Shown here: positions 16,890-25,594 of the stretch, piece after piece | Position numbering within the stretch: position 1 is the first letter of the stretch | Layout of the letters: each line of letters opens with the position of its first letter | DNA from: Spirochaetia bacterium | GTDB lineage: Bacteria > Spirochaetota > UBA4802 > UBA5550 | Length of the DNA stretch: 64,000 nt | Direction of reading: 5' to 3' | Assembly (NCBI GenBank): GCA_009885955.1 | Contig: VFJS01000088.1 | Coordinates: forward strand, 1-64,000 | The notes under the pieces: model-generated | What the model was told of the DNA's origin: nothing | The model's database searches: none | Seen by the model: the letters and a program-made list of their open reading frames with translations, nothing else | Position numbers and translations under genes: made by a program

Positions 16890-19048
16890 GAATGTTCTCC
16901 CTGGTTTTCGTCCCGTGTTATTCTGCAGAGGAGCGTCCTCACGCTCGTGGCGCCCATGGCAGGGTCGCAGGAGTCATAGGAGTTGTCCGTGAGGATGTTT
17001 ATGTTCGATTCGTCCCACCCGTGGGAGGGGCTTTTGTTTTCCGGGAACCACCATGCATGCTCCGCGGAAACTATTCTCTCGTCCATGCCTGCAAAGAGCT
17101 TTGCCCTCATCCGTATCGCCCCCCTGGGGGACTCGATTTTGACCCAGTCGCCTTCGTTTATCCCGGCTTTTCCAGCAGCCCCGGGATGGATTTCAACAAC
17201 CGGATCCCTGCTCAGGCCCCTCATCCACCGGAGCTGGCGGTTTTCCGTGTGAAAATATCCCGGGATCCTCCTCCCTGTTATGAGGATGAAGGGGTAATCC
17301 TCATAAAGCCCGGGGGTGCTTACCGGGCTCTCAACGGGTTCAGTATATTCCGGCAGGGGGTCGTAACCCCACTTCTCCATCATCGTGGAATAGAGCTCAA
17401 ACTTTCCTGTTGGGGTTGAAAACCCCTTCTCCTTATACTTGTAATATTTTACTTCGCCCCGTATATAATCCATTTTTTTGAAATCCTGCCAGGTGATGCC
17501 CATGGGCTCCAGTATGTAGTCCAGGGCCTTTCCGAAATTCTCCCACCAGTGCTCGCCCTGGCCGATTCTGTGCGCCAGGTCATTCAGCATCTCGTGATCC
17601 GAACGGCATTCGCCCACCTCGATCACCTTCCGCCTGGGGAGGATGTAGCCGTGCCGCTTCCAGTAATCGCCGATGTAGTCCATCTCGAGCCAGGTGGCCG
17701 CAGGGAGCACAATGTCCGCCAGTTCCGCGGTGGCGGTGATGAAGAAGTCGGAAACGGCAAGGAACTCCACCTTTTCCAGGGCGCGGTAGACCTCCCTGGC
17801 ATTGGCCCTGGTCATCACCGGGTTGGAGCTTATAAGGAACATCATCTTCACCGGGTAGGGCTTTTCCTCGAGCACCGCGTCCCATACGCACTTGGGGTTT
17901 ATGATCCCGAAATACCCGGCAAGGCGGAACCTGTCTCCGCCGAGCCTTTTTGCAGCCTGCTCTTTCGGGAGCATCTTGTGCGCGCCGAACTGGCCCACGT
18001 TCCTTATTTTCGGCGCGTTGAAGAGTACCTGGCCTCCCGGAGCGTCGATGTTGCCGGTGATGCCCATGAGGGCCATGAGTATCCTATCGTTGTCCGCGCA
18101 GTTTATCTGCTGTTCAATGGCCACGCCCCACTGTATCCCGGCCGGTTTTGTCGTGGCATAGAGCCTTGCGGCCTCCCTGATTTTTTCCGCGGGCACCCAG
18201 GTTATTTTCTCTACACGGTCCAGGGGGTATTCGTTTACCCGTTTTACAAAGGGCTCCCACCCGTGGACATGGTTCTCAACAAAGTCCCGGTCATAGAGTT
18301 TTTCACTGATGATGACATTGAGCATTCCGAAGGCAAGGGCGGTGTCCGTTCCGGGCCTGAGCTGCAGCCATATATCGGCGCGGGCCGCCATCCTGGTGAG
18401 CCGGGGGTCCACGACTATCAGCTTTGCACCTCTCTCAACTGCCGATGAGAATCCCTCGCCCTTGTATTCGTCGGGGTTGCTGATGACGATGTTGTTTCCC
18501 CAGACCATAACGCACTTCGGGTGGTTCTCATAGTCCACGATCGGGTTTGAACCGCAGGTGATAATGGACGTGGCGATCCTGGGCCCGTAGCAGAAATGGC
18601 CCGCGGTGAGGACATTGGGTGAGCCCAGGAGGTTGGCCATGCGGTAGATGGCAGCCTCGTTCTCGCGGCCCGTGCCGTAGCCCAGTACTACTGACTCTGC
18701 GCCGTGGCTCTCTTTGTATGTTAAAATTTTTTCAGCTATGATGTCAAGGGCGCTGTCCCAGGATATCCTCTCCCATTTCCCGCTCCCCTTGGGGCCTATC
18801 CTTTTCACGGGATGGGTGAGCCGATCCGGGTGATAGGCAAGCTGCGCCGACGCCATTGCCTTGGAGCAGATGGTTCCGCGGTTGATGGGGCAGGCGGGGT
18901 CGCCTGAGATTTTTGCCACTTTTCCCTTTTTTGTATAGACCAGGACGCCGCAGCCCCCATGGCACATGCGGCAGTGGCTTTTAACGACGCCGTCGAATCC
19001 ATGGTACTCGATTTCCCGTGCCGTATTGGAAAAGGTAAATTCCGGCAT
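16886..19048 (-). CDS. Molybdopterin (DMSO reductase family) oxidoreductase, catalytic subunit
   Basis: A 720-residue enzyme with the four family domains. An N-terminal [4Fe-4S] motif (CRMCHGGCGVLV, then GTICSKA) is followed by the cofactor-binding core (ERISWDSALDIIAEKI, VMVWGNNIVISNPDE, LIVVDPRLTRMAARAD, LRPGTDTALAFGMLNV). A possible metal-ligand cysteine lies in GHFCYGPR near residue 150, and a C-terminal dinucleotide-binding barrel begins near 590. No twin-arginine signal is present, so it is probably cytoplasmic. Substrates in this family range from polysulfide and formate to aryl compounds and acetylene, and I cannot choose among them from sequence. A strong AAGGAGG site precedes the ATG. 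Confidence 0.88.
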   Translation of the reverse strand: MPEFTFSNTAREIEYHGFDGVVKSHCRMCHGGCGVLVYTKKGKVAKISGDPACPINRGTICSKAMASAQLAYHPDRLTHPVKRIGPKGSGKWERISWDSALDIIAEKILTYKESHGAESVVLGYGTGRENEAAIYRMANLLGSPNVLTAGHFCYGPRIATSIITCGSNPIVDYENHPKCVMVWGNNIVISNPDEYKGEGFSSAVERGAKLIVVDPRLTRMAARADIWLQLRPGTDTALAFGMLNVIISEKLYDRDFVENHVHGWEPFVKRVNEYPLDRVEKITWVPAEKIREAARLYATTKPAGIQWGVAIEQQINCADNDRILMALMGITGNIDAPGGQVLFNAPKIRNVGQFGAHKMLPKEQAAKRLGGDRFRLAGYFGIINPKCVWDAVLEEKPYPVKMMFLISSNPVMTRANAREVYRALEKVEFLAVSDFFITATAELADIVLPAATWLEMDYIGDYWKRHGYILPRRKVIEVGECRSDHEMLNDLAHRIGQGEHWWENFGKALDYILEPMGITWQDFKKMDYIRGEVKYYKYKEKGFSTPTGKFELYSTMMEKWGYDPLPEYTEPVESPVSTPGLYEDYPFILITGRRIPGYFHTENRQLRWMRGLSRDPVVEIHPGAAGKAGINEGDWVKIESPRGAIRMRAKLFAGMDERIVSAEHAWWFPENKSPSHGWDESNINILTDNSYDSCDPAMGATSVRTLLCRITRDENQGEHS

Positions 19049-19119
19049 TATTGCCTCCTTGTCATTGCAAGCTTCATGGATTTATGCATATATTGAAATT
19101 ATTCTGCAATAAAAAATTT

Positions 19120-19263
19120 GCTCACGGATGCGCACGGATTTTCACGGATTATTATTGATAGTATACACTATCATTTTCATTACAGGTTTATTTCCAACAT
19201 TCAATAACAGACTTTCTCTTGTACTCTATTTTTATCCGTGTTTATCCTCCCAAATCCGTGAGC
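19120..19263. repeat. Inverted-repeat element, GCTCACGGAT/ATCCGTGAGC family (copy 1)
   Basis: A 144-base element with exact 10-base inverted ends (GCTCACGGAT and ATCCGTGAGC). Repeated CACGGAT words lie in the left arm and TATCCGTGTTTATCC in the right arm, with an AT-rich core. It occupies most of the gap between the molybdopterin subunit gene and thiH. Further copies lie at 49036, 57067, 58177 and 63514, and a lone right end at 56791-56800. Confidence 0.75.
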
Positions 19264-19333
19264 TATTTTTTCTTTGTACCTTCAGTAACATTAATGAAGA
19301 CGATTCAGGAAACACCAGGCCGGCTGGAATGAC

Positions 19334-20449
19334 TCAGGCCTGAAAATTTCTGTCCCAGTCCTTCCATACAGGGTCATAGCCTTTTTGCTTCAGCATCTCC
19401 GAAATCACGTAGGGGCTCCTCACATCCTCTATTTCGAACTGGCCGCCGGCGTCATTGTCCAGGGAGTATCCTCCAGGGCTTGTTTTTGATCCTGCGCTCA
19501 TGGTGGTTATCCCAATGGGAAAGAGGTTGTCCCTGAGAACTGCGGGTTCCCTTGTGGAAAGGACCAGGCCTGCATTGTTCAGCAGTATCCTCATCACGCA
19601 GATGAGATGCGCCAGGTCCCGTTCTGTCACATTGAACGGCTGTTTGAAGTCCCCGGGGGCGCAGCGGAGCCTGGGGAAGGATATGAGAACCTGGCTCTTC
19701 CAGAATTTTTTTGATAGGTACATGGCGTGCAGCGCGGTACAGAATCCCTCAATCCTCCAGTCCGAAAGGCCCAGGAGCGAACCTATCCCTATCCGCCTGA
19801 ATCCGGCGGCGCCCCCCCTGTCCGGGGCGTCGAGCCTCCAGTAGAAGTCACTCTTCTCGCCCCTGGGGTGAACGATGGCATAGGCCTCCCTGTCATAGGT
19901 CTCCTGGTAGATGGTGAGCCCGTCTGCGCCGGCCCTGATGAGCTCCATGTATTCCTGGGTTTCCATTGGATAGACCTCAACTGAAATGGAGGAGAACTTT
20001 CCGTGGATGCGTCTTATCATTTCAGCCATGGACGTCACGGGAACGGCCCTTCTGCTCTCTCCGGTTAAAAGGAGGATATGCCTGAATCCCATGCCGTATA
20101 GCGCATCGGCTTCCATCGTGACCTCCTCCGGTGTGAGCGTCACCCTCTTAATCCTGTTCCGCGCGTTGAATCCGCAGTAGATGCAGCTGCTGTTGCATTC
20201 GTTTGATATATAGAGCGGGGAGTAGAGCTGAATGGTATTTCCGAACCTTGCCCTTGTTATGCCCGAGGACCTGTGCGCCAGCTCCTCCAGGTGTTTATCT
20301 GCGGCAGGTGAGAAGAAGGGTATGATGCCATCCGGAGTAAAGCGGCTGTCATTTGATGCCAGGGCCTTTTCAAAGTCGCTTTCTGATGATGAATAGATGC
20401 GATCCCTGATCCTGTTCAAATCATGGCTGTCAAAAATTTCCCTGAACAT
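19334..20449 (-). CDS. thiH: 2-iminoacetate synthase ThiH
   Basis: A 371-residue radical SAM enzyme that cleaves tyrosine to dehydroglycine for thiazole synthesis. The cluster motif is CNSSCIYCGF (CxxxCxxC), followed by LLLTGESRRAVP and the ThiH stretch VYPMETQEYMELIRAGADGLTIYQETY (seen in two parts near residues 145-170). The length fits E. coli ThiH (377). A longer open frame begins at 20500 inside thiG, but the ATG at 20449 has GAGAGG 6-7 bases upstream and sits just past the thiG stop, so I use it. It follows thiG in one transcript; thiS and thiF are not in view. Confidence 0.92.
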   Translation of the reverse strand: MFREIFDSHDLNRIRDRIYSSSESDFEKALASNDSRFTPDGIIPFFSPAADKHLEELAHRSSGITRARFGNTIQLYSPLYISNECNSSCIYCGFNARNRIKRVTLTPEEVTMEADALYGMGFRHILLLTGESRRAVPVTSMAEMIRRIHGKFSSISVEVYPMETQEYMELIRAGADGLTIYQETYDREAYAIVHPRGEKSDFYWRLDAPDRGGAAGFRRIGIGSLLGLSDWRIEGFCTALHAMYLSKKFWKSQVLISFPRLRCAPGDFKQPFNVTERDLAHLICVMRILLNNAGLVLSTREPAVLRDNLFPIGITTMSAGSKTSPGGYSLDNDAGGQFEIEDVRSPYVISEMLKQKGYDPVWKDWDRNFQA

Positions 20450-20459
20450 GCCGCGCCTC

Positions 20460-21254
20460 TCAATCCTTCCTGAGAAATCCTGTGAGCGGGCTTGATGCAT
20501 GGGCTCCGCTTCCGGCAGCGGGCAGGCCCGATCTGTATGCTTCGCGGCCGGCCTCTACGCCTTTTTTAAAAGCGGCTGCCATGAGGGGAGGGTCGCCTGC
20601 AGATGCGATGGCCGTATTGACGAGGACAGCGTCGGCGCCGAGCTCCATAGCCAGCGAGGCATGAGACGGAGACCCCAGGCCTGCGTCAACTACCACGGGG
20701 ATTGAGCACATCTCTATGATAATTCGAATACTGTCCAGGGTCTTCAGCCCCTTGTTAGATCCGATTGGCGAGCCCAGCGGCATTACCGCGGCCGTGCCTG
20801 CCTCTTCGAGCCTTTTGGCCAGTATCGGATCGGCATTAATGTAGGGGAGGACGATGAACCCCTCTTTAACAAGGATTTCCGCTGCCTTCAGGGTCTCAAT
20901 GGGGTCAGGGAGGAGGTATCGCGGATCCGGGGTGACTTCGAGCTTCACCCAGTTCCCGCATCCCATCTCCCTTGCGAGCCGTGCGAGCCTTACGGCTTCA
21001 TCGGCATCCCTTGCCCCCGAGGTGTTGGGAAGGAGCTGGATATTCTTGAATCCGGCAATGGCGCTGAGCAGGCTGTCGGCGGGATTGTCAAGGTCCACGC
21101 GCCTGAGGGCCACGGTGACCATTTCAGTTTCCGAAGCCCTGATGGCTTCATCCATCACATCAATGGATGAAAATTTTCCCGTGCCCAGAAAAAGGCGAGA
21201 GGTGAACTCCCTTCCGGCAATAATGAGAAGGTCATTTTTACTTTTATTTGTCAT
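20460..21254 (-). CDS. thiG: Thiazole synthase ThiG
   Basis: A 264-residue TIM-barrel enzyme that builds the thiamin thiazole from 1-deoxyxylulose phosphate, dehydroglycine and ThiS thiocarboxylate. Family motifs are [42 protein letters not shown] with the Schiff-base lysine, [12 protein letters not shown] and [19 protein letters not shown] (split over residues 175-205). The C-terminus has a serine/glycine-rich tail. The start lacks a clear ribosome site, and I see no THI-box riboswitch in the 350 bases upstream. thiH follows after 10 bases. Confidence 0.92.
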   Translation of the reverse strand: MTNKSKNDLLIIAGREFTSRLFLGTGKFSSIDVMDEAIRASETEMVTVALRRVDLDNPADSLLSAIAGFKNIQLLPNTSGARDADEAVRLARLAREMGCGNWVKLEVTPDPRYLLPDPIETLKAAEILVKEGFIVLPYINADPILAKRLEEAGTAAVMPLGSPIGSNKGLKTLDSIRIIIEMCSIPVVVDAGLGSPSHASLAMELGADAVLVNTAIASAGDPPLMAAAFKKGVEAGREAYRSGLPAAGSGAHASSPLTGFLRKD

Positions 21255-21604
21255 TAAATATGCAATGTGATTTTAAAGTGAAAATGTATGACAACTTGAT
21301 TGGTTTCATATATTTTTTTTACTTTTATATTGTGTTGATATTTTTCAAGTAAAATTTATCCCACGTGGCATATTATTGAGTTAATGGCCTGTCATTGTGA
21401 TATAAATTCATTGGTTTTCATTGCGCCATTGAATTATTTTGTATAGTTTATTTTTAATCATAAAATTTCCTTTGCCTTGATTTATGAAAAAGAATTTTTC
21501 TGGAGATTTGAAGGCATTTTGATACTACAGTATATGCTCTGAAAATAAGAGAACCGTCACCGGTGCCGGCGGCGGATCTCCTGGAGGTAAAATTTACCGT
21601 AAAA
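21255..21604. other. AT-rich gap upstream of thiG
   Basis: About 350 bases, strongly AT-rich, between thiG and a tiny minus-strand peptide gene. I looked for the conserved THI-box words and found none. A short dyad GGTAAAATTTACC lies near 21589-21601. Nothing else is supported. Confidence 0.4.
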
Positions 21605-21697
21605 TTAGTTTACGATTTTTGATTTGATATATCTGAATGAAAAATCAATTATCATAAAAAAAACGATAAGGGAAAATCCGAATCCGCACTTGCTCAT
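21605..21697 (-). CDS. Tiny membrane peptide (30 aa)
   Basis: A 31-codon frame with a textbook AGGAGG placed 5-6 bases before the ATG. The product starts MSKCGFGFSLIVFFMIIDF and ends in a basic tail (RYIKSKIVN), which is the profile of a single-span membrane microprotein with a positively charged inner end. I recognise no family. It lies directly downstream of the doxX remnant on the same strand. Confidence 0.45.
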   Translation of the reverse strand: MSKCGFGFSLIVFFMIIDFSFRYIKSKIVN

Positions 21698-21734
21698 AAT
21701 ATCCTCCTGATTGTTTTTATCATTGAAATATAAT

Positions 21735-21837
21735 TTATGAAGGCTTCTTGTTCAAATACCTGTATATCACCCTGTCCAGGGAAAATTTTCCGCTCCCTTT
21801 CAATATAATGACCAGGGTAAGCCCGATGGCAACCTTT
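21735..21837 (-). pseudogene. 3' remnant of a DoxX-family gene
   Basis: Immediately after the FG-GAP gene stop, the minus strand reads KVAIGLTLVIILKGSGKF, then SLDRVIYRYLNKKPS and a stop. A hydrophobic helix followed by GSGKFSLD is the typical end of DoxX-like membrane proteins. There is no start codon or upstream half; the FG-GAP gene occupies that place. I read this as the last 33 or so codons of a doxX-type gene left after a deletion or replacement. Confidence 0.45.
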
Positions 21838-22944
21838 TTACTTCTTGTTCAGATCGATCCATTCCACCCTTCCATTTCCTTTGTCAAACATGGGTGACCC
21901 TACCAGAAGAAAAGAACCGTCGTCGGTGAGGCAAACGCTGAAACCGAACATGGCCCCCGTTGTTTTAGTTTCAGTCTTTGAAACCGGATATGTATATAGG
22001 AGAGCGTCACCGCCATCATTCCAGTTCCCGGACCTGCTCTTGTAGACGAGAACGCTTCCATTATCCGCCTGCCCGTAGGTCCCTGTTGCAATCGTTCTGC
22101 CGTCGCCGGAAACTGCGATTGAGATGCCGGCATTAACCGCCTGAGGATGCATTTTCAAAAGCCGCACAACAGGCTGTATTTCCTTCGTACCCGGCTTGAA
22201 GTCCAGGTTAGTTATCACGTAAATCGACCCGGTGGCGCCGTCGGGCCCGGGTGCGCCTACGGCTATAACCCTGCCGTCCCGGGATACCGCCACGCTATCG
22301 CCGAACCTGGAGCCAGGCTCGTGTGCTGTACCGGCCAGCGGAGTGATTGGGAAGAGGGTTTCAGTCCTCATCCATCCGCCTGCCGGTTTTTTAAAAAGGT
22401 ATACAACACCCTTCCGTCCCATTGATCCCGGAGCTCCGATTGCAATCGTGGAATCATCTGTGGAGATTGCGAGCCCCTTTCCGAACTCTGAGCCGAATTC
22501 AGGAGCAGCGCCAAGGAATCCCGATATGAGGCTATCGCCTTTTTTATAGGCGTTCCAGCCGCCTGCCGGAGCCAGGAAGTAGTGGACCTTGCCGAATCCA
22601 TCCTCCCCCGGGGTTGAAAAGACAACAGTCTGCCCGGCCTGGGATATTCCGGTCCTCATCCCCATTCTCATGCCGGGTTTTTTTCCGTTGAAATAAATTG
22701 TCGGTTCAGTTTGAACATTTTCGCCCTTGGCATTTTTGACTATCCAGCCTGTTGCCGGGCGGATATAGATTGCTATTGAACCGCGGGAATCTGTCGAGGG
22801 CCCCGGTGCCCCGGCTACCAGGAGGCCGCCGTCGGAGCTCAGGGCAAGTCCTGCTCCGAAAAGGGATGGTGAAAAATCCATGCTTATCATATCCACGCGA
22901 CTTTCAGAAGCGATTTTTGACATGATGCTCACCGACCCGTACAT
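21838..22944 (-). CDS. FG-GAP repeat (beta-propeller) protein, main open part
   Basis: A 368-residue open frame made of about six FG-GAP-like units of 50-60 residues. Each has a core such as FGDSVAVSRDGRVIAVGAPGP, GKGLAISTDDSTIAIGAPG or FGFSVCLTDDGSFLLVGSP, and then a Y-hydrophobic strand. Such propellers are usually secreted or surface-bound. The frame is open well upstream of the first ATG and encodes one further unit (WSVAATGTGAIYAVSSPG) before meeting a TAG at 23035-23037. Including that unit gives seven blades, the common number, so the real gene probably started at 23238 and is now interrupted. The ATG at 22944 has no good ribosome site. Confidence 0.7.
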   Translation of the reverse strand: MYGSVSIMSKIASESRVDMISMDFSPSLFGAGLALSSDGGLLVAGAPGPSTDSRGSIAIYIRPATGWIVKNAKGENVQTEPTIYFNGKKPGMRMGMRTGISQAGQTVVFSTPGEDGFGKVHYFLAPAGGWNAYKKGDSLISGFLGAAPEFGSEFGKGLAISTDDSTIAIGAPGSMGRKGVVYLFKKPAGGWMRTETLFPITPLAGTAHEPGSRFGDSVAVSRDGRVIAVGAPGPDGATGSIYVITNLDFKPGTKEIQPVVRLLKMHPQAVNAGISIAVSGDGRTIATGTYGQADNGSVLVYKSRSGNWNDGGDALLYTYPVSKTETKTTGAMFGFSVCLTDDGSFLLVGSPMFDKGNGRVEWIDLNKK

Positions 22945-23034
22945 ATTGCCTTCAGGCAGGAACCATCCGGGACTGCTTACCGCATAAATGGCGCCGGTGC
23001 CCGTAGCTGCAACAGACCAGCCCCTGCCGCCCCG

Positions 23035-23238
23035 CTACCCCTGGAGCACCTGTATTTTTGACAGGGCCCGTCCGTCGGAGCCCCTTATAATCCCGCCGGC
23101 ACAGGCGATGAGCAATGCCAGGAGAATCCACACAGGAAACCTGCGGCTGAATGATTTTCTTTCAGACTTGAAAATATTCAGCGGCAATCGGGGGAAAGAA
23201 AAACTGAAACGCTTATTGAGATGAGAAAAATATTTCAT
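23035..23238 (-). pseudogene. 5' part of the FG-GAP gene, ending at an in-frame TAG
   Basis: A 67-codon frame starting MKYFSHLNKRF, with a basic region and a hydrophobic segment ending in a possible lipobox (LLALLIAC), then GSDGRALSKIQVLQG and TAG. The codons after the TAG continue in the same frame into the first propeller blade, so signal peptide and propeller look like one gene split by a single amber codon. A point mutation, a sequencing error or stop readthrough are all possible. Confidence 0.6.
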
Positions 23239-23579
23239 ACATTGATCTCCAATTTTGAAAAATAATTATGCCGGTACTGGATTAATTAAATAGCAGTGAC
23301 AAATATAAGGATTAACACCTACCCAATGTGCAATAAATTTTTACTATCATACAGAATATTCAGTCCATATATTAATGAATCAGCTGCATTTTATACTAAT
23401 ATACATGCTGCAAAGCTTTTGATTTGTCAATGGTTTTATGGTAATAAAGTATAAAAAAAATAAAGGCCCAGAGTTATTATTAGTTTAACTGGTGTTTGAT
23501 GACAATATTTATAATAATACTTTACCTATGGTTCGATCATAGAGACGGTGAAGTTAAGAACTGTTTTTAGAAACGCCGG
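23239..23579. other. AT-rich gap
   Basis: About 340 bases between the FG-GAP gene start and the truncated regulator. It is AT-rich and holds no gene, repeat or clear promoter that I can support. Confidence 0.4.
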
Positions 23580-24080
23580 TTATATATCCATGCACGGCCA
23601 CCGTCCCATGAAAACCGTGCATGGATAAACCCTGAAATACATTTTATTTTCTACAAACTTTTTTTCTCCATTCTTCTGCCTGCTTCCGGGGCCCCAGGGG
23701 AGGATGTCAAAGATTATCTGCTCTGACCGCTGATCCATCTCAAAAGCCCTGTCCCTGGGCAGAAGGCTTTTTATCTTTTCAATGGCGGAGTCCAGCTCCC
23801 TGTCTTCAAGGGTTGTGTTTACCCCCTTGAGGGCCGAGAGAATTGCAGTCATGTCATTTAATGTGAGGAGCTGGCGGTCGATCTTGTAGTTTTCCATGAT
23901 GCCGAAGCCGCCGTTGTTTCCGGAGTAGGATATTATGGGAATCCCGGCCAGGTTTATCGCTTCGATGTCCCGGTAGACCGTGCGGACTGAGATCTCGAAT
24001 TTATCAGCAAGCTCCTTTGCCGAAATCCTCTCCCTGTTCAGGAGCATGATGGTTATGGTGAGCATCCGGTCTATCCGCAT
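23580..24080 (-). pseudogene. Truncated YafY/WYL-type transcriptional regulator
   Basis: The N-terminus is a clear HTH_11 winged helix: MRIDRMLTITIMLLNRERIS, then AKELADKFEISVRTVYRDIEAI and the wing GNNGGFGI. About 80 residues of linker follow, up to DILPWGPGSRQ. Full-length relatives then carry a WYL ligand-binding domain and reach about 300 residues. Here the next 25 codons (NGEKKFVENKMYFRVYP onward) are not family-like and a stop ends the frame at 166 residues. An 11-bp inverted repeat (TCCATGCACGG, 23587-23597 and 23615-23625) spans the 3' end, consistent with a small insertion or deletion event. DNA binding may survive; sensing probably does not. Confidence 0.6.
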
Positions 24081-24198
24081 GGTTTTTTTCTCAAAAGTTA
24101 TATTTAATGAATATTTTCCCGGAACAATTTCTCCCTGTCAAGAAGTTCACAGATTTTCCCATCTTAATTTTATTTACAGTAACCTGGATACAGGTTCA

Positions 24199-24376
24199 AG
24201 AAAAGGGGATGGGGAGATAGATGAGATAGGGAGATGAAAGAATTTAATGTGTTCTAAGTCGATAAAATGTACTTTTAATAAATATAACATCTGACTTTCA
24301 ATTCACTTTTTTATCCCCTTCATCTCTGCAATCCCCGTATCCCCTTTTTTTTTACACATTTGCGGGTTGAAGTCAG
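24199..24376. repeat. Inverted-repeat element, GGGGAT-AGATAG family (copy 1)
   Basis: The left arm is rich in GGGGATGGGGAGATAG words and the right arm in the complements (CATCTCTG, ATCCCCGTATCCCC). It ends TTTACACATTTGCGGGTTGAAGTC. A second copy with nearly the same right end lies at 59522-59680. It fills most of the 360-base gap between the truncated regulator and the SGNH-like lipoprotein gene. Confidence 0.6.
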
Positions 24377-24442
24377 GAGGGAATTCCAAACGGATAGCAG
24401 TTTTTCACGGACAGCAGTATAATCAATATAGGTGTTTGAGCT

Positions 24443-25312
24443 TCAATTCCCTGTCCATCCGCAGATCCGGGCAAGGATTACCCAGTAGGCCTTAGCAACC
24501 TTCAGGCTGCCTGCGGCATTCAGGTGCCCCCCGTCGCTGGTATAACCCGAATATAATTTTTCACCATTTCCATCGGTCTGTTTCATGCCGTCGGGAGCAT
24601 GGGACTCAATGTCCGCGATATCAAGGAGATACCTGTTGTTTGCCGAGCAGTAATTTCTTACCAGAGTATTATAATTATTCGTCATTAAATCCCCTGTGGT
24701 TGTTAAGGGCATTGTCCACCAGAAAAATTTTACTCCGGGGTATTGGGCTTCAAGCCCTTCCATGACGGTTTTCACGGAGTCGAAAAACAGCTGTGCAGTC
24801 CCGGTATAATTATTGTCGATGTAACAGAATTTGAAAGAGGCAACATCAATTGCACCGGCAAAACCCGCTGTTCTTATCCTTGAATCGAACCTGGATATCT
24901 TAGCAGAAAATCCGGGATTTGACCTGTTATTGTCGCCGAATCCGCTGTTTGAATTATACCAGCTGATGGTGCTCGATGAAATTGTACCGGTATCTGCTGA
25001 CCAGGAGCCCTTGGGAACCCAATATCTTGCCGCATTGGCAGCTGCCATGGCGTCCAAACCGCTGACAATGTTGCCTCCAACGGAAGCATGCTCAAAATAG
25101 ACACCCAGGGACTTTATTGCAGTTATCATTTCCGCCGGGATTGAATCGGCTGCCGGGGAATTGTGATCGATACTATAAACGGTACCGGAATCTGTTCCTC
25201 CCGGCGTTACACTATCATGTGTTGATACGGGGTCTGTATCACATCCGGGAAATAAAACACCTAAAATAAGGAGTATGCAAATTTTTAAAATGGAATCAGA
25301 ATTTTTTTTCAT
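24443..25312 (-). CDS. SGNH-hydrolase-like lipoprotein
   Basis: A 289-residue product with a lipoprotein signal (ILLILGVLFPGC) and a low-complexity linker rich in T, S, G and D. A globular part follows, with FEHASVGGNIVSGLDAM near residue 75, a central VKFFWWTMPLTTTG, and a C-terminal DGGHLNAAGSLKVAKAYW. That last stretch resembles the Asp/His block of SGNH (GDSL-like) esterases, and SVGGNIV may stand for the Ser block. This is a weak family assignment; no enzyme specificity can be given. AAGAGGG precedes the ATG by 5 bases. Confidence 0.55.
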   Translation of the reverse strand: MKKNSDSILKICILLILGVLFPGCDTDPVSTHDSVTPGGTDSGTVYSIDHNSPAADSIPAEMITAIKSLGVYFEHASVGGNIVSGLDAMAAANAARYWVPKGSWSADTGTISSSTISWYNSNSGFGDNNRSNPGFSAKISRFDSRIRTAGFAGAIDVASFKFCYIDNNYTGTAQLFFDSVKTVMEGLEAQYPGVKFFWWTMPLTTTGDLMTNNYNTLVRNYCSANNRYLLDIADIESHAPDGMKQTDGNGEKLYSGYTSDGGHLNAAGSLKVAKAYWVILARICGWTGN

Positions 25313-25558
25313 GGAACCCTCTTATTGTCATAATCAATGCAATGAAATTAATGCCGGTTTATCTCTGTATACTTTATTTCCCATAAAAAATGCATATTAA
25401 TTTTTAAAATAATGGAATTTTTAAATATACATTATGGTGATGAATTTTCTGAATGATAATAGCCAACGGCCCAGGGTTTTCATCGTTTTCACCGGACAAT
25501 TGCATATCTCCCTCCGGGAATAATATCATACAAAATTTACCCTTTTTAAATTTTTTTC

Positions 25559-25590
25559 TTTACATATATTTGCTCTCTGTTGCATACATA
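25559..25590 (+). promoter_or_regulatory. Candidate rnpB promoter
   Basis: TTTACA at 25559-25564 and CATACA/TACATA at 25583-25590 are spaced 18-20 bases apart and lie just before the expected 5' end of RNase P RNA at 25595. The match to sigma-70 consensus is moderate. Confidence 0.35.
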
Positions 25591-25594
25591 TATC

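Noticed and set aside
17549-18448. 299-codon plus-strand frame
   Set aside because: Antisense shadow of the molybdopterin subunit gene.
21255-21604. TPP riboswitch upstream of thiG
   Set aside because: Searched for THI-box words on the minus strand; none present.
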